Assembly: GCF_000341085.1 (NCBI RefSeq)
Contig: NZ_ANBA01000006.1
Location: 245,108-309,107 of the forward strand
DNA length: 64,000 nt
Source: Nocardiopsis ganjiahuensis DSM 45031
GTDB lineage: Bacteria; Actinomycetota; Actinomycetes; Streptosporangiales; Streptosporangiaceae
Direction of reading: 5' to 3'
Of the stretch, positions 27,905 through 37,540 are shown in pieces; position 1 is the first letter of the stretch; every line of letters begins with the position of its first letter. The translations under genes were made by a program, and so were the position numbers. The notes beneath the pieces are model-generated. The model was not told where the DNA came from. It was given only the letters and a program-made list of their open reading frames with translations, and searched no databases.

Positions 27905-30523
27905 ATGAACTACAAGCTCACGCAGAAGAGCCAGGAGGCGCTGGCCGCCGCCATCCGTCAGGCCACCGCCGACGGCAGCCCGCAGACCGAGCCGCTGCAC
28001 CTGCTGGACGCCCTCCTGGACCAGGCCCAGGGCATCACCCGGCCGCTGCTCAAGGAGGTCGGTGCCAGCCCCGACCAGCTCAAGGACAAGGTCGAGGCCG
28101 CGATCGGCGACCTGCCCAAGGCGGCCGGTTCGACGGTCAGCTCGCCGAGCTCCTCACGCCAGCTCATCGTCTCCATCAACACCGCGGCCCAGCGCGCCAA
28201 GCAGATGGAGGACGAGTACGTCTCCACCGAGCACCTGCTGGTGGGGCTGGCCGCCGACGGCGGTGAGGCCGCCCGGCTGCTCAAGGGGGCCGGGGCCGAC
28301 CCGGACGCGCTCCTGGAGGCCTTCGAGCGGGTGCGCGGTACCGGCAAGGTGACCTCGGAGAACCCCGAGGACACCTACCAGTCGCTGGAGAAGTTCGGAG
28401 TGGACCTCACCGAGCGCGCCCGCGAGGGCAAGGTCGACCCGGTCATCGGCCGGGACGGCGAGATCCGCCGGGTCATCCAGGTCCTCAGCCGCCGCACCAA
28501 GAACAACCCCGTGCTCATCGGTGAGCCCGGGGTCGGCAAGACCGCCGTGGTGGAGGGGCTCGCCCAGCGCATCGTGGCCGGGGACGTGCCGCAGTCGCTG
28601 CTCGGCAAGCGCCTGATCAGCCTCGACCTGTCCGCGATGGTCGCCGGCGCCAAGTACCGCGGTGAGTTCGAGGAACGGCTGAAGGCGGTGCTCGCGGAGA
28701 TCAAGCAGTCCGAGGGCCAGGTCATCACGTTCATCGACGAACTCCACACCATGGTGGGCGCGGGCGCGGCCGAGGGCGCCATGGACGCGGGCAACATGCT
28801 CAAGCCGATGCTGGCCCGCGGTGAGCTGCGCATGGTCGGCGCGACCACCCTGGACGAGTACCGGGAGAAGATCGAGAAGGACCCCGCGCTGGAGCGCCGC
28901 TTCCAGCAGGTGTTCGTCGGCGAGCCCTCGGCCACCGACACCATCGCGATCCTGCGCGGCCTCAAGGGCCGCTACGAGGCGCACCACAAGGTGCAGATCT
29001 CGGACTCCGCGCTGGTGGCCGCGGCCACCCTCTCCGACCGCTACATCACCGCCCGGTTCCTGCCGGACAAGGCGATCGACCTCATCGACGAGGCCGCGTC
29101 CCGCCTGCGCATGGAGATCGACTCCAGCCCGCTGGTGATCGACGAGCTGCGCCGCACGGTCGACCGCCTCAAGATGGAGGAGATGGCGCTCGACAAGGAG
29201 TCCGACCCCGCGAGCCGGCAGCGGCTGGAACGGCTGCGCGCCGACCTCGCCGACCGCCAGGAGCAGCTCAACGGGCTGGTGGCCCGGTGGGAGCAGGAGA
29301 AGGCCGGGCTGAACCGGGTCGGCGACCTCAAGGGGCAGCTGGACGAACTGCGCACCAAGGCCGAGCTGGCCGAGCGCGAGGGCCGCTTCGAGGAGGCCTC
29401 CCGGCTGATGTACGGGGACATCCCGCAGCTGGAGAGGCAGATCGAGGAGGCCTCCCAGGCCGAGGAGCACGCCGAGGCGGTCCCCGGGGACAGCATGGTC
29501 AAGGACGAGGTGGGCGCCGACGAGATCGCCGACGTCGTCTCCGCCTGGACCGGCATCCCCGTGGGCCGGCTCATGGAGGGGGAGACCTCCAAGCTGCTGC
29601 GCATGGAGAGCGAGCTGGGGCAGCGGCTGATCGGGCAGAAGGACGCCGTGCAGGCGGTGTCGGACGCGGTGCGCCGGGCCCGGGCGGGCATCTCCGACCC
29701 GGACCGGCCGACGGGTTCGTTCCTGTTCCTCGGTCCCACCGGCGTGGGCAAGACTGAGCTGGCCAAGGCGCTGGCCGAGTTCCTGTTCGACGACGAGCGC
29801 GCGATCGTGCGCGTGGACATGAGCGAGTACTCGGAGAAGCACTCGGTGTCCCGCCTGGTGGGCGCTCCCCCCGGGTACGTGGGCTACGAGGAGGGCGGCC
29901 AGCTCACCGAGGCCGTGCGGCGGCGACCGTACACCGTGGTGCTGCTGGACGAGGTCGAGAAGGCCCACCTGGAGGTGTTCGACACCCTGCTCCAGGTGCT
30001 CGACGACGGGCGCCTCACCGACGGCCAGGGCCGACAGGTGGACTTCCGCAACACCATCCTCGTCCTCACCTCGAACCTGGGCTCGCAGTTCCTCGTGGAC
30101 CCGTCCCTGGAGGAGGCCACCCGCCGGGAACGCGTGATGGACGTCGTGCGCGCCACGTTCAAGCCGGAGTTCCTCAACCGCCTGGACGACGTGATCATGT
30201 TCGACGCGCTGTCCACCGAGGACCTGACCCGGATCGTGGACCTGCAGGTGGACAAGCTGGCCCGGCGCCTGGCCGACCGCCAGCTCACCCTGGACGTCAC
30301 GGCGGGGGCCCGCGAGTGGCTGGCCCTGACCGGCTACGACCCGAACTACGGGGCCCGCCCGCTGCGCCGCCTGGTGCAGTCGTCGATCGGCGACCCGCTC
30401 GCCCGGGAGCTGCTCTCCGGCGAGCTGACCGACGGAGACACGGTGCTGGTGGACGTGGACGACGACCGCGACAAGCTGTCCGTGACCACCCGGAAGGCCG
30501 GTGAACCCCGACTCGGGGTCTGA
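27905..30523 (+). CDS. clpB: Disaggregase ClpB
   Basis: 872 residues. The N-terminal double Clp-N repeat starts [20 protein letters not shown]1 has Walker [15 protein letters not shown] and Walker [16 protein letters not shown]; a coiled-coil middle domain (about 405-530) follows. AAA2 has Walker [15 protein letters not shown] and the arginine-finger region, and the D2-small domain includes [16 protein letters not shown]. Co-directional with hspR with an 82-bp gap and a GGAAGGAG ribosome-binding site, so it is probably read through from the dnaK operon; I see no separate full HAIR site. Works with DnaK/DnaJ to rescue aggregated proteins. Confidence 0.97.
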   Translation: MNYKLTQKSQEALAAAIRQATADGSPQTEPLHLLDALLDQAQGITRPLLKEVGASPDQLKDKVEAAIGDLPKAAGSTVSSPSSSRQLIVSINTAAQRAKQMEDEYVSTEHLLVGLAADGGEAARLLKGAGADPDALLEAFERVRGTGKVTSENPEDTYQSLEKFGVDLTERAREGKVDPVIGRDGEIRRVIQVLSRRTKNNPVLIGEPGVGKTAVVEGLAQRIVAGDVPQSLLGKRLISLDLSAMVAGAKYRGEFEERLKAVLAEIKQSEGQVITFIDELHTMVGAGAAEGAMDAGNMLKPMLARGELRMVGATTLDEYREKIEKDPALERRFQQVFVGEPSATDTIAILRGLKGRYEAHHKVQISDSALVAAATLSDRYITARFLPDKAIDLIDEAASRLRMEIDSSPLVIDELRRTVDRLKMEEMALDKESDPASRQRLERLRADLADRQEQLNGLVARWEQEKAGLNRVGDLKGQLDELRTKAELAEREGRFEEASRLMYGDIPQLERQIEEASQAEEHAEAVPGDSMVKDEVGADEIADVVSAWTGIPVGRLMEGETSKLLRMESELGQRLIGQKDAVQAVSDAVRRARAGISDPDRPTGSFLFLGPTGVGKTELAKALAEFLFDDERAIVRVDMSEYSEKHSVSRLVGAPPGYVGYEEGGQLTEAVRRRPYTVVLLDEVEKAHLEVFDTLLQVLDDGRLTDGQGRQVDFRNTILVLTSNLGSQFLVDPSLEEATRRERVMDVVRATFKPEFLNRLDDVIMFDALSTEDLTRIVDLQVDKLARRLADRQLTLDVTAGAREWLALTGYDPNYGARPLRRLVQSSIGDPLARELLSGELTDGDTVLVDVDDDRDKLSVTTRKAGEPRLGV

Positions 30524-30533
30524 CCGGGGTCAC

Positions 30534-30573
30534 CGCCGAGGGACCGTGCCCGCCCGGGCACGGTCCCTCGGCG
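30534..30573 (+). terminator. Terminator of the heat-shock operon
   Basis: Perfect 18-bp arms (CGCCGAGGGACCGTGCCC and its complement) around a 4-nt loop, 10 bp after the clpB stop. Confidence 0.85.
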
Positions 30574-30932
30574 TGTCACGACCGGTGTGCCACGAACCCC
30601 GGCGCCGAGGGGGCCAGCCTTGTCGTCTGGTGCCCGGACGCCGCGTTCCGGGACCCGTGCCCACACCGGAACGGGCCGCACACCATGACCGGGCTCGAAC
30701 ACTCCTCGCCCAGACCCGCCGCCGAGAAGCTGAGTGTCGAACAGTTCGAGGTCATCGCCCAGGCTGCTGCCCGTGAGGATGTCACGCTCGAGTACCTCAA
30801 CGGCCAGATGGAGACCCGGACCGTGCCCGACAGCGACCACAACGCGATCCTCATGTGGTTGATCTGGTTTGTTGGCGGCGCTGACCCTGTTCTTCAGGGC
30901 GGTGTCAGCCGTTTGTCCTCCGAACGTCGTAG

Positions 30933-31886
30933 CCCTGGCTCACAGCTACTCCCTCCCACATCCTCCAACAGACCCTGAGGGACCTGGAGCGGGCCTGCCG
31001 GGAGCACGGTGTCCGCAAGGTCAATTTCCGGGCCAAAGGCCGCTGGAAGCCCTCCTTCCGCTTCCCCGACCCGAAACAGATCCGGGTGGAGCGGCTGGGC
31101 CGCAAATGGGGGCAGGTGAAACTCCCCAAGCTCGGGTGGGTGCGCTTCCGCTGGTCCCGCCCGCCACGCGGTACCGTGCGCTCTGCCACCCTCTCGCGCC
31201 AGGGCGCCCACTGGTTCCTCTCCCTGCTGTGCGAGGACGGTCAGCACACACCCGACCAGCACCAGGTACCCGACTCGGTGGTGGGGGTGGACCGGGGCGT
31301 GATGGTCGCGGTGGCCACCTCCGACGGTGACCTGTTCGACCCCACCTTCCACACCCTCAAAGAAGCCGAGCGTGAGGTCCGGATGCGGCGCCGCCTGTCC
31401 CGTCAGCGCAAGGGTTCGGCCAACCGGGCCAAGACCAAAACCGCGCTGGCCAGGCTCACCGGCCGGGTCCGCGACCGGCGCACGGATTTCAACGCCCAGA
31501 CCGCTCATGTGCTGTGCGCCAAGAACTCCGTCGTGGTGCTGGAGAAGCTCAACACCGCCAACATGACCCGCTCGGCCAAGGGCACCACCGACAAGCCGGG
31601 GCGGCATGTTCGACAGAAGGCAGGGCTGAACCGCGCCATCCTGGACAAGGGCTGGTACGGCTTCAAGGTGGCCTGTCAGAACCAGGCCCGCCGCACCGGC
31701 ACCCGGATCGTCGAAGTCAACCCCGCCTACACCTCGCAGACCTGCTTCGAGTGTCAGCACGTGGACCCGAGATCCCGCGAGAGCCAAGCGAAATTTCGGT
31801 GCACCCACTGCCGACACACAGATCACGCGGACGTGAACGCGGCCAAGAACACCAAAAAGCGCGGATGGACTAACCCTGACGGGTGA
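30933..31886 (+). pseudogene. tnpB: TnpB RNA-guided nuclease, N-terminus deleted
   Basis: The frame is open for 317 codons from just after a TAG at 30930, but homology begins inside the protein (PSHILQQTLRDLERA), which in full TnpB is preceded by about 60-70 residues. Only 69 bp separate the element's left end from this point, so the 5' end has been deleted. The RuvC residues remain: Asp in VVGVDRGVMVAV, Glu in VVVLEKLNT, Asp in HADVNAAKN, plus the zinc finger CFECQHVD...CTHCRH. The first possible start is an internal GTG at 31086, giving 266 residues without the wedge and part of the recognition domain. Probably inactive as a guided nuclease. Confidence 0.85.
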
Positions 31887-32025
31887 ACCGTGCCAGCCTA
31901 CGGAGACCTCTGGGATGCCATGTCAACGAAGTAGGAACCAGCTGTAGCCGCAAGGCCCACAGCACCCACCAGACCCGCTGGGGTGTGGTGGGAATCCTCC
32001 CCGTTCACGAGGAGGAGGAAGTCAA
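31887..32025 (+). ncRNA. Probable omega-RNA/right-end region of the TnpB element
   Basis: In ISDra2-type elements the guide RNA comes from the 3' end of tnpB and the right end, and its last roughly 16 nt come from the flanking DNA. Here the right end has a CCTCC / GGAGG hairpin (about 31997-32015) and ends GTCAA; the guide would be 32026-32041, gcgccagttcatggtc. This would match the empty uma2 allele next to TTGAT. Inferred from element architecture only; exact 5' end unknown. Confidence 0.4.
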
Positions 32026-32473
32026 GCGCCAGTTCATGGTCCAGCGCGCGGACCTGGACCTGAACGTCACCGGCCAGGGCTTGAAGGTGGACTCCTACCG
32101 CAAGGGCCGTGCACGCCCGGACGGCATCCTCGCACCGGTCGACCACTTCGCCGGACAGGGTGAGTGGGCTGACCCGGCAGGGGTTCTGGTGGTCGTCGAG
32201 GTCACGTCATGGGACTCCGACACCAACGCACACGACCGGGCCGAGAGGGCCCATGCCTACGCCGCCTGCGGCATCGGCGTCTACCTGCTCGTGGACCGCG
32301 ACGACGACAGCGTCACGGTCCACAGCGAGCCCGAGGGCGGAAGGTACCGCAGCATCGCCACGCTCGGCTACGGGCACACCGTCGAGATCCCCGGGGTCGG
32401 GGTCACCCTGAACACCGACGGCCTCAAGCGATACGGCCGCTGACCCGCCCGGGAGGGCTCGAACGGGTCGGGG

Positions 32474-33460
32474 TCACAGGCCCAGGACGCGGGCCTCGAC
32501 CTCGGGGTCCAGGCCGACCTGGGGCCGGTCGGGGCGCTGGGGGGCCTCGCCGCCGAGGGAGCGCAGCCACTTCCAGGTGTCGGCGACGGTCTCGGCCACC
32601 GGACGGCAGTCCAGTCCGGTGGCGAGCGCCTTGTCGACGTTGCCCTGGTACAGGGTCTCGTGCAGCTCGCCCGGGGGCAGCCAGACCGGAAGCTCCGTCC
32701 AGGGCTTGATCCCCGCTTCCTCGATGACCTCGGGGGCGGTCCACCGGAGCTCCGCGTCGGAGCCGGTGGCCTCCTTGCACGCGGTCAGGAGGCCCTCCAT
32801 GGTGGTGTGGCCGGGCGGGCTGACCATGTTGTACGGCCCGACCAGGCCCTTCTCGGCGGCGCCGAGGGTCCAGACGGCCTGATCGCGGACGTCGATGTAC
32901 TGGATCGGCAGATCACGCGGCCCCGGCGCCAGGACGGGGCCGCCACGGGCGATCCGGTTCAGCCACCAGGGCAGGCGGCCGATGTTCTCGTACGGGCCGA
33001 GGATGGCCCCGGACCGGATGAACAGGGCGCGATCGCCGAAGACCGCCTCGGCGGCCATCTCGCCGCCGCGCTTGGCCCGCGCGTAGTCGGTGCCGTCGTT
33101 GTCGAGCGAGGACTCCACGACCGGCGCTTCCTCGTCCCGGCCGGGTCCGGTCGGGAAGACGTACACGGAACGGCTGGAGACGTAGGCGTAGTGGCCGACG
33201 CGGCCCTCGAGCAGCCGGGCCGTGGCGGTCACCGCCGAGGGCTTGCCCGACCAGGTGTCGACGACGTGGTCCCACTCCCCCGTCTCCAGCGAGGCCAGGC
33301 CACCCGGCTCGGTCCGGTCGCCGTGGCGGGCCTCCACCCCCGCGGGGGCCTCGTGCCTCCCCCGGTGGAAGACGGTGACCTCCCAGCCTCGGGAGAGCGC
33401 CTCCTCCACGACCGCGCGCCCCACGAACTCGGTACCGCCCAGAACCAGAAGTCTTGTCAT
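32474..33460 (-). CDS. NAD-dependent epimerase/dehydratase-like (extended SDR) protein
   Basis: 328 residues. The Rossmann start MTRLLVLGGTEFVGRAVVEE gives the GxxFxG glycine motif of extended or atypical SDRs. The catalytic region reads YAYVSSRSVY and, downstream, DYARAKRGGE in place of the classical YxxxK. The body (FIRSGAILGPYENIGRLPWW) fits the isoflavone-reductase/GalE-like family common in actinobacteria. The ATG at 33460 is chosen because homology begins there. It stands alone, convergent with the uma2-like gene. Substrate unknown. Confidence 0.8.
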   Translation of the reverse strand: MTRLLVLGGTEFVGRAVVEEALSRGWEVTVFHRGRHEAPAGVEARHGDRTEPGGLASLETGEWDHVVDTWSGKPSAVTATARLLEGRVGHYAYVSSRSVYVFPTGPGRDEEAPVVESSLDNDGTDYARAKRGGEMAAEAVFGDRALFIRSGAILGPYENIGRLPWWLNRIARGGPVLAPGPRDLPIQYIDVRDQAVWTLGAAEKGLVGPYNMVSPPGHTTMEGLLTACKEATGSDAELRWTAPEVIEEAGIKPWTELPVWLPPGELHETLYQGNVDKALATGLDCRPVAETVADTWKWLRSLGGEAPQRPDRPQVGLDPEVEARVLGL

Positions 33461-33558
33461 GCGGACAGTCTGGCGTCCGAGGACACCGAGCACCAGGGTT
33501 GCCTGCCCACAGCAGAACCGGCCCTGCGCTCGCAGGGCAGCGGGGCACTCCTGGCCGT

Positions 33559-34812
33559 TCAGGTCCGGGCGCGCTCCAGGAGGAGTTCGCGTTCACGCTC
33601 GTTGCGGGTGAGGCCGGCGGCGCGTTCGTACTCGGAACGGGCCTCGTCGGTGCGGCCCAGGCGTTCCAGCAGGTCGGCGCGGACCGCAGGGAGCAGGTGG
33701 TAGTCAGCCAGGGACTTGACCCCGAGCAGGGCGTCGACGATGCCCAGGGCGGCGCCCGGGCCGAGCGCCATGGACACGGCCACCGCCCGGTTGAGCTCGA
33801 CCACGGGTGACCCGGTGCGCCGGACCAGGGCCTCGTAGAGTGCGGCGATCCCGTGCCAGTCGGTGTCCTCGGTCCGAACGGCGACCGCGTGCTCGGCGGC
33901 GATGCCCGCCTGGAGGGAGTAGACGCCCCGGGGCCGGGCGGGGTCGGTCGGCAGGGAGCGGCGCAGCCCGGCCAGGCCCCGGCCGATGAGCAGCCGGTCC
34001 CAGCGGGAGCGGTCCTGTTCGGCGAGGGGAATCGGTTCGCCGTCGGGTCCGGTTCGGGCGCGGAACCGGGAGGCCTGGAGTTCCATCAGCGCGAGCAGCC
34101 CGTGCACCTCGGGCTCCTTGGGCAGCAGTTCCGCGAGGATCCGGCCCAGGCGCATGGCCTCCTCGCACAGTTCGGGGCGCAGCCAGCGCTCCCCCGAGGT
34201 GGCCGTGTACCCCTCGTTGAAGACCAGATACAGGACTTCGAGGACATCTGAGAGCCGGGCGTCGCGATCCGGTCCGACCGGCACCTCGAACCGGACCTTC
34301 TTGCGGGCGAGGGTGCGTTTGGCCCGCACCACGCGCTGGGCGACGGTGGCCTCGGGCACGAGGAAGGCGCGGGCGATCTCGTCGGTGGTGAGCCCGCCGA
34401 GCAGTCGCAGGGTGAGCGCGGTCCGCGCCGGGGTGGACAGCACCGGGTGGCAGCACACGAACATGAGTTTGAGGAGGTCGTCGCCGTAGTCCTCCTCCAG
34501 GACGGCGTCGAACTCGGCCTGCCCGTCGCGTTCGGCGATCTCGCGGCCGAGTTCCACCATGCGGTCCCGGAAGCGTTCGTCGCGCCGCCAGCGGTCGAGC
34601 ACGCGGCGGCGGGCGACGGTGGTCAGCCAGGCACCGGGGCTGCGGGGAACACCCTCCTCGGGCCACTTCTCCAGGGCGCTGACCAGGGCGTCCTGGGCGA
34701 ACTCCTCGGCGAGTCGGACGTCGCCGACCATCCTGGTGAGCGCGGCGACGAGGCGGGCCGACTCGATGCGCCAGACCGCCTCCACCTCGCTCTCGACGCC
34801 GGTGTGGCCCAC
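33559..34812 (-). CDS. ECF42-type RNA polymerase sigma factor
   Basis: 417 residues: sigma region 2 (VWRIESARLVAALTRMVGDV, then AEEFAQDALVSALEKWPEEG), region 4 (TLRLLGGLTTDEIARAFLVP, then VAQRVVRAKRTL) and the long C-terminal extension of about 220 residues with TPR-like helices that defines ECF42 (DUF6596). The gene lies 57 bp downstream of a YCII/DGPF protein gene on the same strand, the conserved ECF42 partner; the C-terminal extension is thought to replace an anti-sigma factor. The start is a GTG; no strong ribosome-binding site is seen. Confidence 0.92.
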   Translation of the reverse strand: MGHTGVESEVEAVWRIESARLVAALTRMVGDVRLAEEFAQDALVSALEKWPEEGVPRSPGAWLTTVARRRVLDRWRRDERFRDRMVELGREIAERDGQAEFDAVLEEDYGDDLLKLMFVCCHPVLSTPARTALTLRLLGGLTTDEIARAFLVPEATVAQRVVRAKRTLARKKVRFEVPVGPDRDARLSDVLEVLYLVFNEGYTATSGERWLRPELCEEAMRLGRILAELLPKEPEVHGLLALMELQASRFRARTGPDGEPIPLAEQDRSRWDRLLIGRGLAGLRRSLPTDPARPRGVYSLQAGIAAEHAVAVRTEDTDWHGIAALYEALVRRTGSPVVELNRAVAVSMALGPGAALGIVDALLGVKSLADYHLLPAVRADLLERLGRTDEARSEYERAAGLTRNERERELLLERART

Positions 34813-34869
34813 GGCACCATCTCAGCACCACGGGCCACACCGCGCAACAGCGTTTCGCCGAATCCCGGC

Positions 34870-35307
34870 TCAGCTGTTGAGATTCTCCTGCTGGGCGCGC
34901 AGGTTCCACTCGCGCTCCTTGAGCTCCTCGGACATGCCCTCCATGTCCTCCAGCTCACCGATCCGGCGCAGCTGGAGCTTCATCTCGGTCGGGTCGCCCT
35001 TGGGCGGGTGCGGGCACCGCTTGGCCCACTCCACGGCCTCGGCGTGCGAGGACACCTGGATGACCCAGTACCCGGCGATGAACTCCTTGGCCTCGGTGAA
35101 GGGGCCGTCGACGACCGTGGCCTCACCGTCGCGGAAGACCACCTCGGCGCCCTCGGCGGTGGGTGTGAGCCCCTCTCCGGTGAGCAGGACCCCGGCCTTG
35201 GCCATCTCCTCGTTGTAGGCGCCCATCGCCTCGTAGACCTCGGGCGCGGGCCCCCAGTCCCGGGCCTCGGTCTCGGGGGTGCTCATGATCGACATCAGGT
35301 AACGCAT
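34870..35307 (-). CDS. YCII-related (DGPF domain) protein
   Basis: 145 residues starting MRYLMSIMSTPETEARDW. The family motif is VVDGPFTEAKEFIAGYWVIQ with the preceding strand VLLTGEGLTP. The C-terminus has an unusual charged tail ending REWNLRAQQENLNS. DGPF proteins are the standard upstream partners of ECF42 sigma factors, probably acting as sensors or small enzymes. The ATG is chosen over a longer frame because the family starts MRYL/MKYM. Biochemical role unproven. Confidence 0.9.
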   Translation of the reverse strand: MRYLMSIMSTPETEARDWGPAPEVYEAMGAYNEEMAKAGVLLTGEGLTPTAEGAEVVFRDGEATVVDGPFTEAKEFIAGYWVIQVSSHAEAVEWAKRCPHPPKGDPTEMKLQLRRIGELEDMEGMSEELKEREWNLRAQQENLNS

Positions 35308-35448
35308 GATCGTCCTCTTCCGGGTGCTGCGCGGGGTCTGTTCCCCGCTCTCACCTGTACGTCGAACGGGTCGACGCCGATTCGACACCCTTCCCGAAGT
35401 TTTTTTCCACCTTTGTCCCTGCCCCGCTCATCCCTGTGTTCACCCTGG

Positions 35449-36858
35449 TCATGACCGGTTCTCTTCTTCGGCGGCGCCCTCGTCCCCTTCGGAGACGGCG
35501 CTCTCACCGGCCTCGGAGACCGTGCTCCCGCGCGCGGCAGCGGCCAGCTGTTCGGCCTCGCGTTCGTCGGCCTGGGCGGTGACCCGGCGCAGGGCGGAGG
35601 CGGAGAGGAGCAGGGCGCCGAAGACGACCGCGCCCGCGGCCACCGGCACGTAGTACAGCTCGACCCGGCCGAGCATCCCGCCCAGCAGCGCGCCGATCGG
35701 GGAGAACCCCGCACCGGACACCTGGATGCAGGACATGACCCGGCCCATCTGCGCGCCGGGGACGATCAGCTGGATGGCGCTGATCATCACGACGTTGGAC
35801 GAGGTCAGCGCGAAGCCGATCACCGTCCAGGCCACGGCGGCCACGTAGGCGTTGGGGGAGAGACCGAAGGCCACGCAGGAGACGGACGCCAGGGTGAAGA
35901 GCACCATCTCCGTGCGGAACCGGCCGATCCGGCCCACGATCCGGCTCACCGTGGACGCGCCCAGGAGCGCGCCCACCGCGGAGGTGCCCAGGAAGACGCC
36001 GTAGAGGGCGGCGGGCACCCCGAAGTGCTCGCGGACCAGGAGCACCATGACCGCGGACTGGGCGACGAACGCCATGTTCATGACCACGTTGAACGCCAGG
36101 ATCGGCCCCAGGGAGCTGCCGCGGAAGACGAAGGCCAGCCCTTCGCCGATGTCGGCGAAGACCGAGCGCACCGCGCCCTTCCCGTTCCCCTTCCCGGCCC
36201 CGCCATCCGGTTCGGCCGCCTCACCCTCGGGGCTCCGGGGGCGGCGCACCGCGAGCGGCAGGCCGAGCAGGACCAGCGCGCCCAGGACGTAGGCCCCGGC
36301 GTTGACCGCCAGCGGCAGGAACGCCGCCACCGCGAACAGGAAACCCGCGATGGGACCGCCGGCGAACTGCTGCGTGACCGTCTGACCGCCGACCAGGCGG
36401 CTGTTGGCCCGGTCGATCGCACCGGCCGGCGCGATGTCCGGCAGCATCGCGTGCCCGGCGAGGTCGTAGAACACCTCGCAGACCATCACGGTGAACATGA
36501 CCGCGTACAGCGCCCAGATCGAGGCGTTCCCGGTGAGGATCAACAGGGAGAGGACGACGAGCGCGCCGCCCCGGCCGAGGTTGGTCAGCACCATCAGGCG
36601 CACCCGGTCGACCCGGTCCACCACCACGCCGGCGAACAGGCCGACCAACAGCCAGGGCAGGAACCGGACCGCGGTCAACCCGGCCACCAGCAGGGGGTCG
36701 TTGGTGAGCATCGCCGCCACCAGCGGCAGGGCGACGAGCATCATCCCGTCGCCGAGGTTGCTGGACAGGCTGCCCGCCCAGAACCGGTTGAAGTCCCGGC
36801 CCATCGGGGGTCTCGCCTTTTTCCCGGGGGTCTCCCGGGCGGGGGGTGCACTGTTCAC
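35449..36858 (-). CDS. MFS exporter (EntS-like)
   Basis: 469 residues with twelve predicted membrane helices; the first begins after RDFNRFWAGSLSSNLGDGMM, the hallmark of EntS/MefA-type drug and siderophore exporters. The conserved loop between helices 2 and 3 reads GVVVDRVDRVRLMV. A Gly/Lys-rich cytoplasmic loop (about residues 205-230) separates the halves, and the C-terminal 45 residues are acidic. The GTG at 36858 is used (AAAGGGA upstream); in-frame extension to 36978 is unlikely to be coding. No regulator adjoins it. Substrate unknown. Confidence 0.85.
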   Translation of the reverse strand: MNSAPPARETPGKKARPPMGRDFNRFWAGSLSSNLGDGMMLVALPLVAAMLTNDPLLVAGLTAVRFLPWLLVGLFAGVVVDRVDRVRLMVLTNLGRGGALVVLSLLILTGNASIWALYAVMFTVMVCEVFYDLAGHAMLPDIAPAGAIDRANSRLVGGQTVTQQFAGGPIAGFLFAVAAFLPLAVNAGAYVLGALVLLGLPLAVRRPRSPEGEAAEPDGGAGKGNGKGAVRSVFADIGEGLAFVFRGSSLGPILAFNVVMNMAFVAQSAVMVLLVREHFGVPAALYGVFLGTSAVGALLGASTVSRIVGRIGRFRTEMVLFTLASVSCVAFGLSPNAYVAAVAWTVIGFALTSSNVVMISAIQLIVPGAQMGRVMSCIQVSGAGFSPIGALLGGMLGRVELYYVPVAAGAVVFGALLLSASALRRVTAQADEREAEQLAAAARGSTVSEAGESAVSEGDEGAAEEENRS

Positions 36859-37281
36859 TGGGGGTGTCCCTTTCACAAGGTGTGAACCGGTCCGGCCGGG
36901 TCCAGGCTCCCCGGACGTGGTCAACTCCGGGTCACGGAACCCTTCCGGTACAGGACCCGCAGCGCTCCCGGCTCCCACCGGAAGGCGCCTCCGCCCTGTT
37001 CACGACCGGTCACGCAGGGTGGGAGCGACCCCGGAAATGACCACATCCGGACAGGTCACCGCAGGCGGCCGGGGAGGAAGGCGGGACCTCGCGGACACCG
37101 CGAGCGGTGTGAAGGACATGCGAAGAGGGCCGACGAGGATGGTGTCCAGAAGGAGGGGAGGCACCGTCACCCACCACGCCGACCCGAGACCCACGTGCAG
37201 CCCTGCCCACCGCTGCCCCACCGCTTTCCCGGCCCATCGCGTCCCCGAATGACCAACAGGCGCGAGCACCTGGCGGGGATG

Positions 37282-37380
37282 CCCGGAAGGTCCGCCTCAC
37301 GGCGGTCCGGGGCACCCGGCCGCACACGCGCCGAGATCGCTGAGAAGAGCACCCGGAAGGTCCGCCTCACGGTGGTCCGA
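37282..37380. repeat. Pair of 29-bp direct repeats in a non-coding gap
   Basis: Copies at 37282-37310 and 37352-37380 begin cccggaaggtccgcctcacg and agree at 27 of 29 positions; start-to-start spacing is 70 bp. They lie in the 682-bp gap 36859-37540, where I find no gene. They could be operator sites or a small duplication. Confidence 0.6.
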
Positions 37381-37450
37381 GGTGCTCACTCAGGCGTTCC
37401 CGTACCGGAGGGGGACCGGACGGCGCTTCGGCTCGGAGCCGGACCGCGGA

Positions 37451-37485
37451 CACGGGCAGGGCCGCTCCTTCAGGCCCTGCCCGTG
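37451..37485. terminator. Hairpin downstream of the small SARP-like gene
   Basis: CACGGGCAGGGCC / GGCCCTGCCCGTG with a 9-nt loop, 56 bp beyond the stop of the minus-strand regulator. Confidence 0.6.
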
Positions 37486-37525
37486 TCCTTCGTGACCCGT
37501 GTCCTTCGTGACCCGTGTCCTTCGG
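37481..37525. repeat. 16-bp tandem repeat, nearly three copies
   Basis: The unit ccgtgtccttcgtgac starts at 37481, 37497 and 37513 (third copy incomplete), directly overlapping the end of the hairpin at 37451-37485. Confidence 0.7.
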
Positions 37526-37540
37526 GTCAGGGGCTCCCGG

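Larger units (their letters stand above)
30864..32025 (+). mobile_element. IS605/ISDra2-like element with 5'-deleted tnpB, no tnpA
   Basis: 1162 bp. The left boundary follows TTGAT (30859-30863), the exact target/TAM of ISDra2-type elements. No target duplication is present, as expected for single-strand transposition. An imperfect hairpin at 30881-30908 (CTGAC...GTCAG, inner stem CCCTG/CAGGG) resembles the left-end structure bound by TnpA-Y1. The right end finishes with a CCTCC...GGAGG hairpin and GTCAA. Boundaries are supported by exact restoration of the host gene frame. There is no tnpA, so it is non-autonomous. Confidence 0.85.
30685..32443 (+). pseudogene. Uma2-family (DUF820) nuclease-like gene split by an IS element
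   Basis: Codons 1-59 and two bases of codon 60 lie at 30685-30863; the rest resumes at 32026-32443. Joining these two exactly restores a 198-residue open frame with the junction reading MWLM-RQFMVQRADLDL. The restored protein has the Uma2/PD-(D/E)XK-like core: LEYLNGQMETRTVPDSDHNA, ARPDGILAPVD and VVVEVTSWDSDTN. Uma2 proteins are numerous, often mobile-linked DNA-nuclease-like proteins with unclear roles. The insertion must inactivate the gene. The 161 bp between clpB and this start hold only the clpB terminator. Confidence 0.88.
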
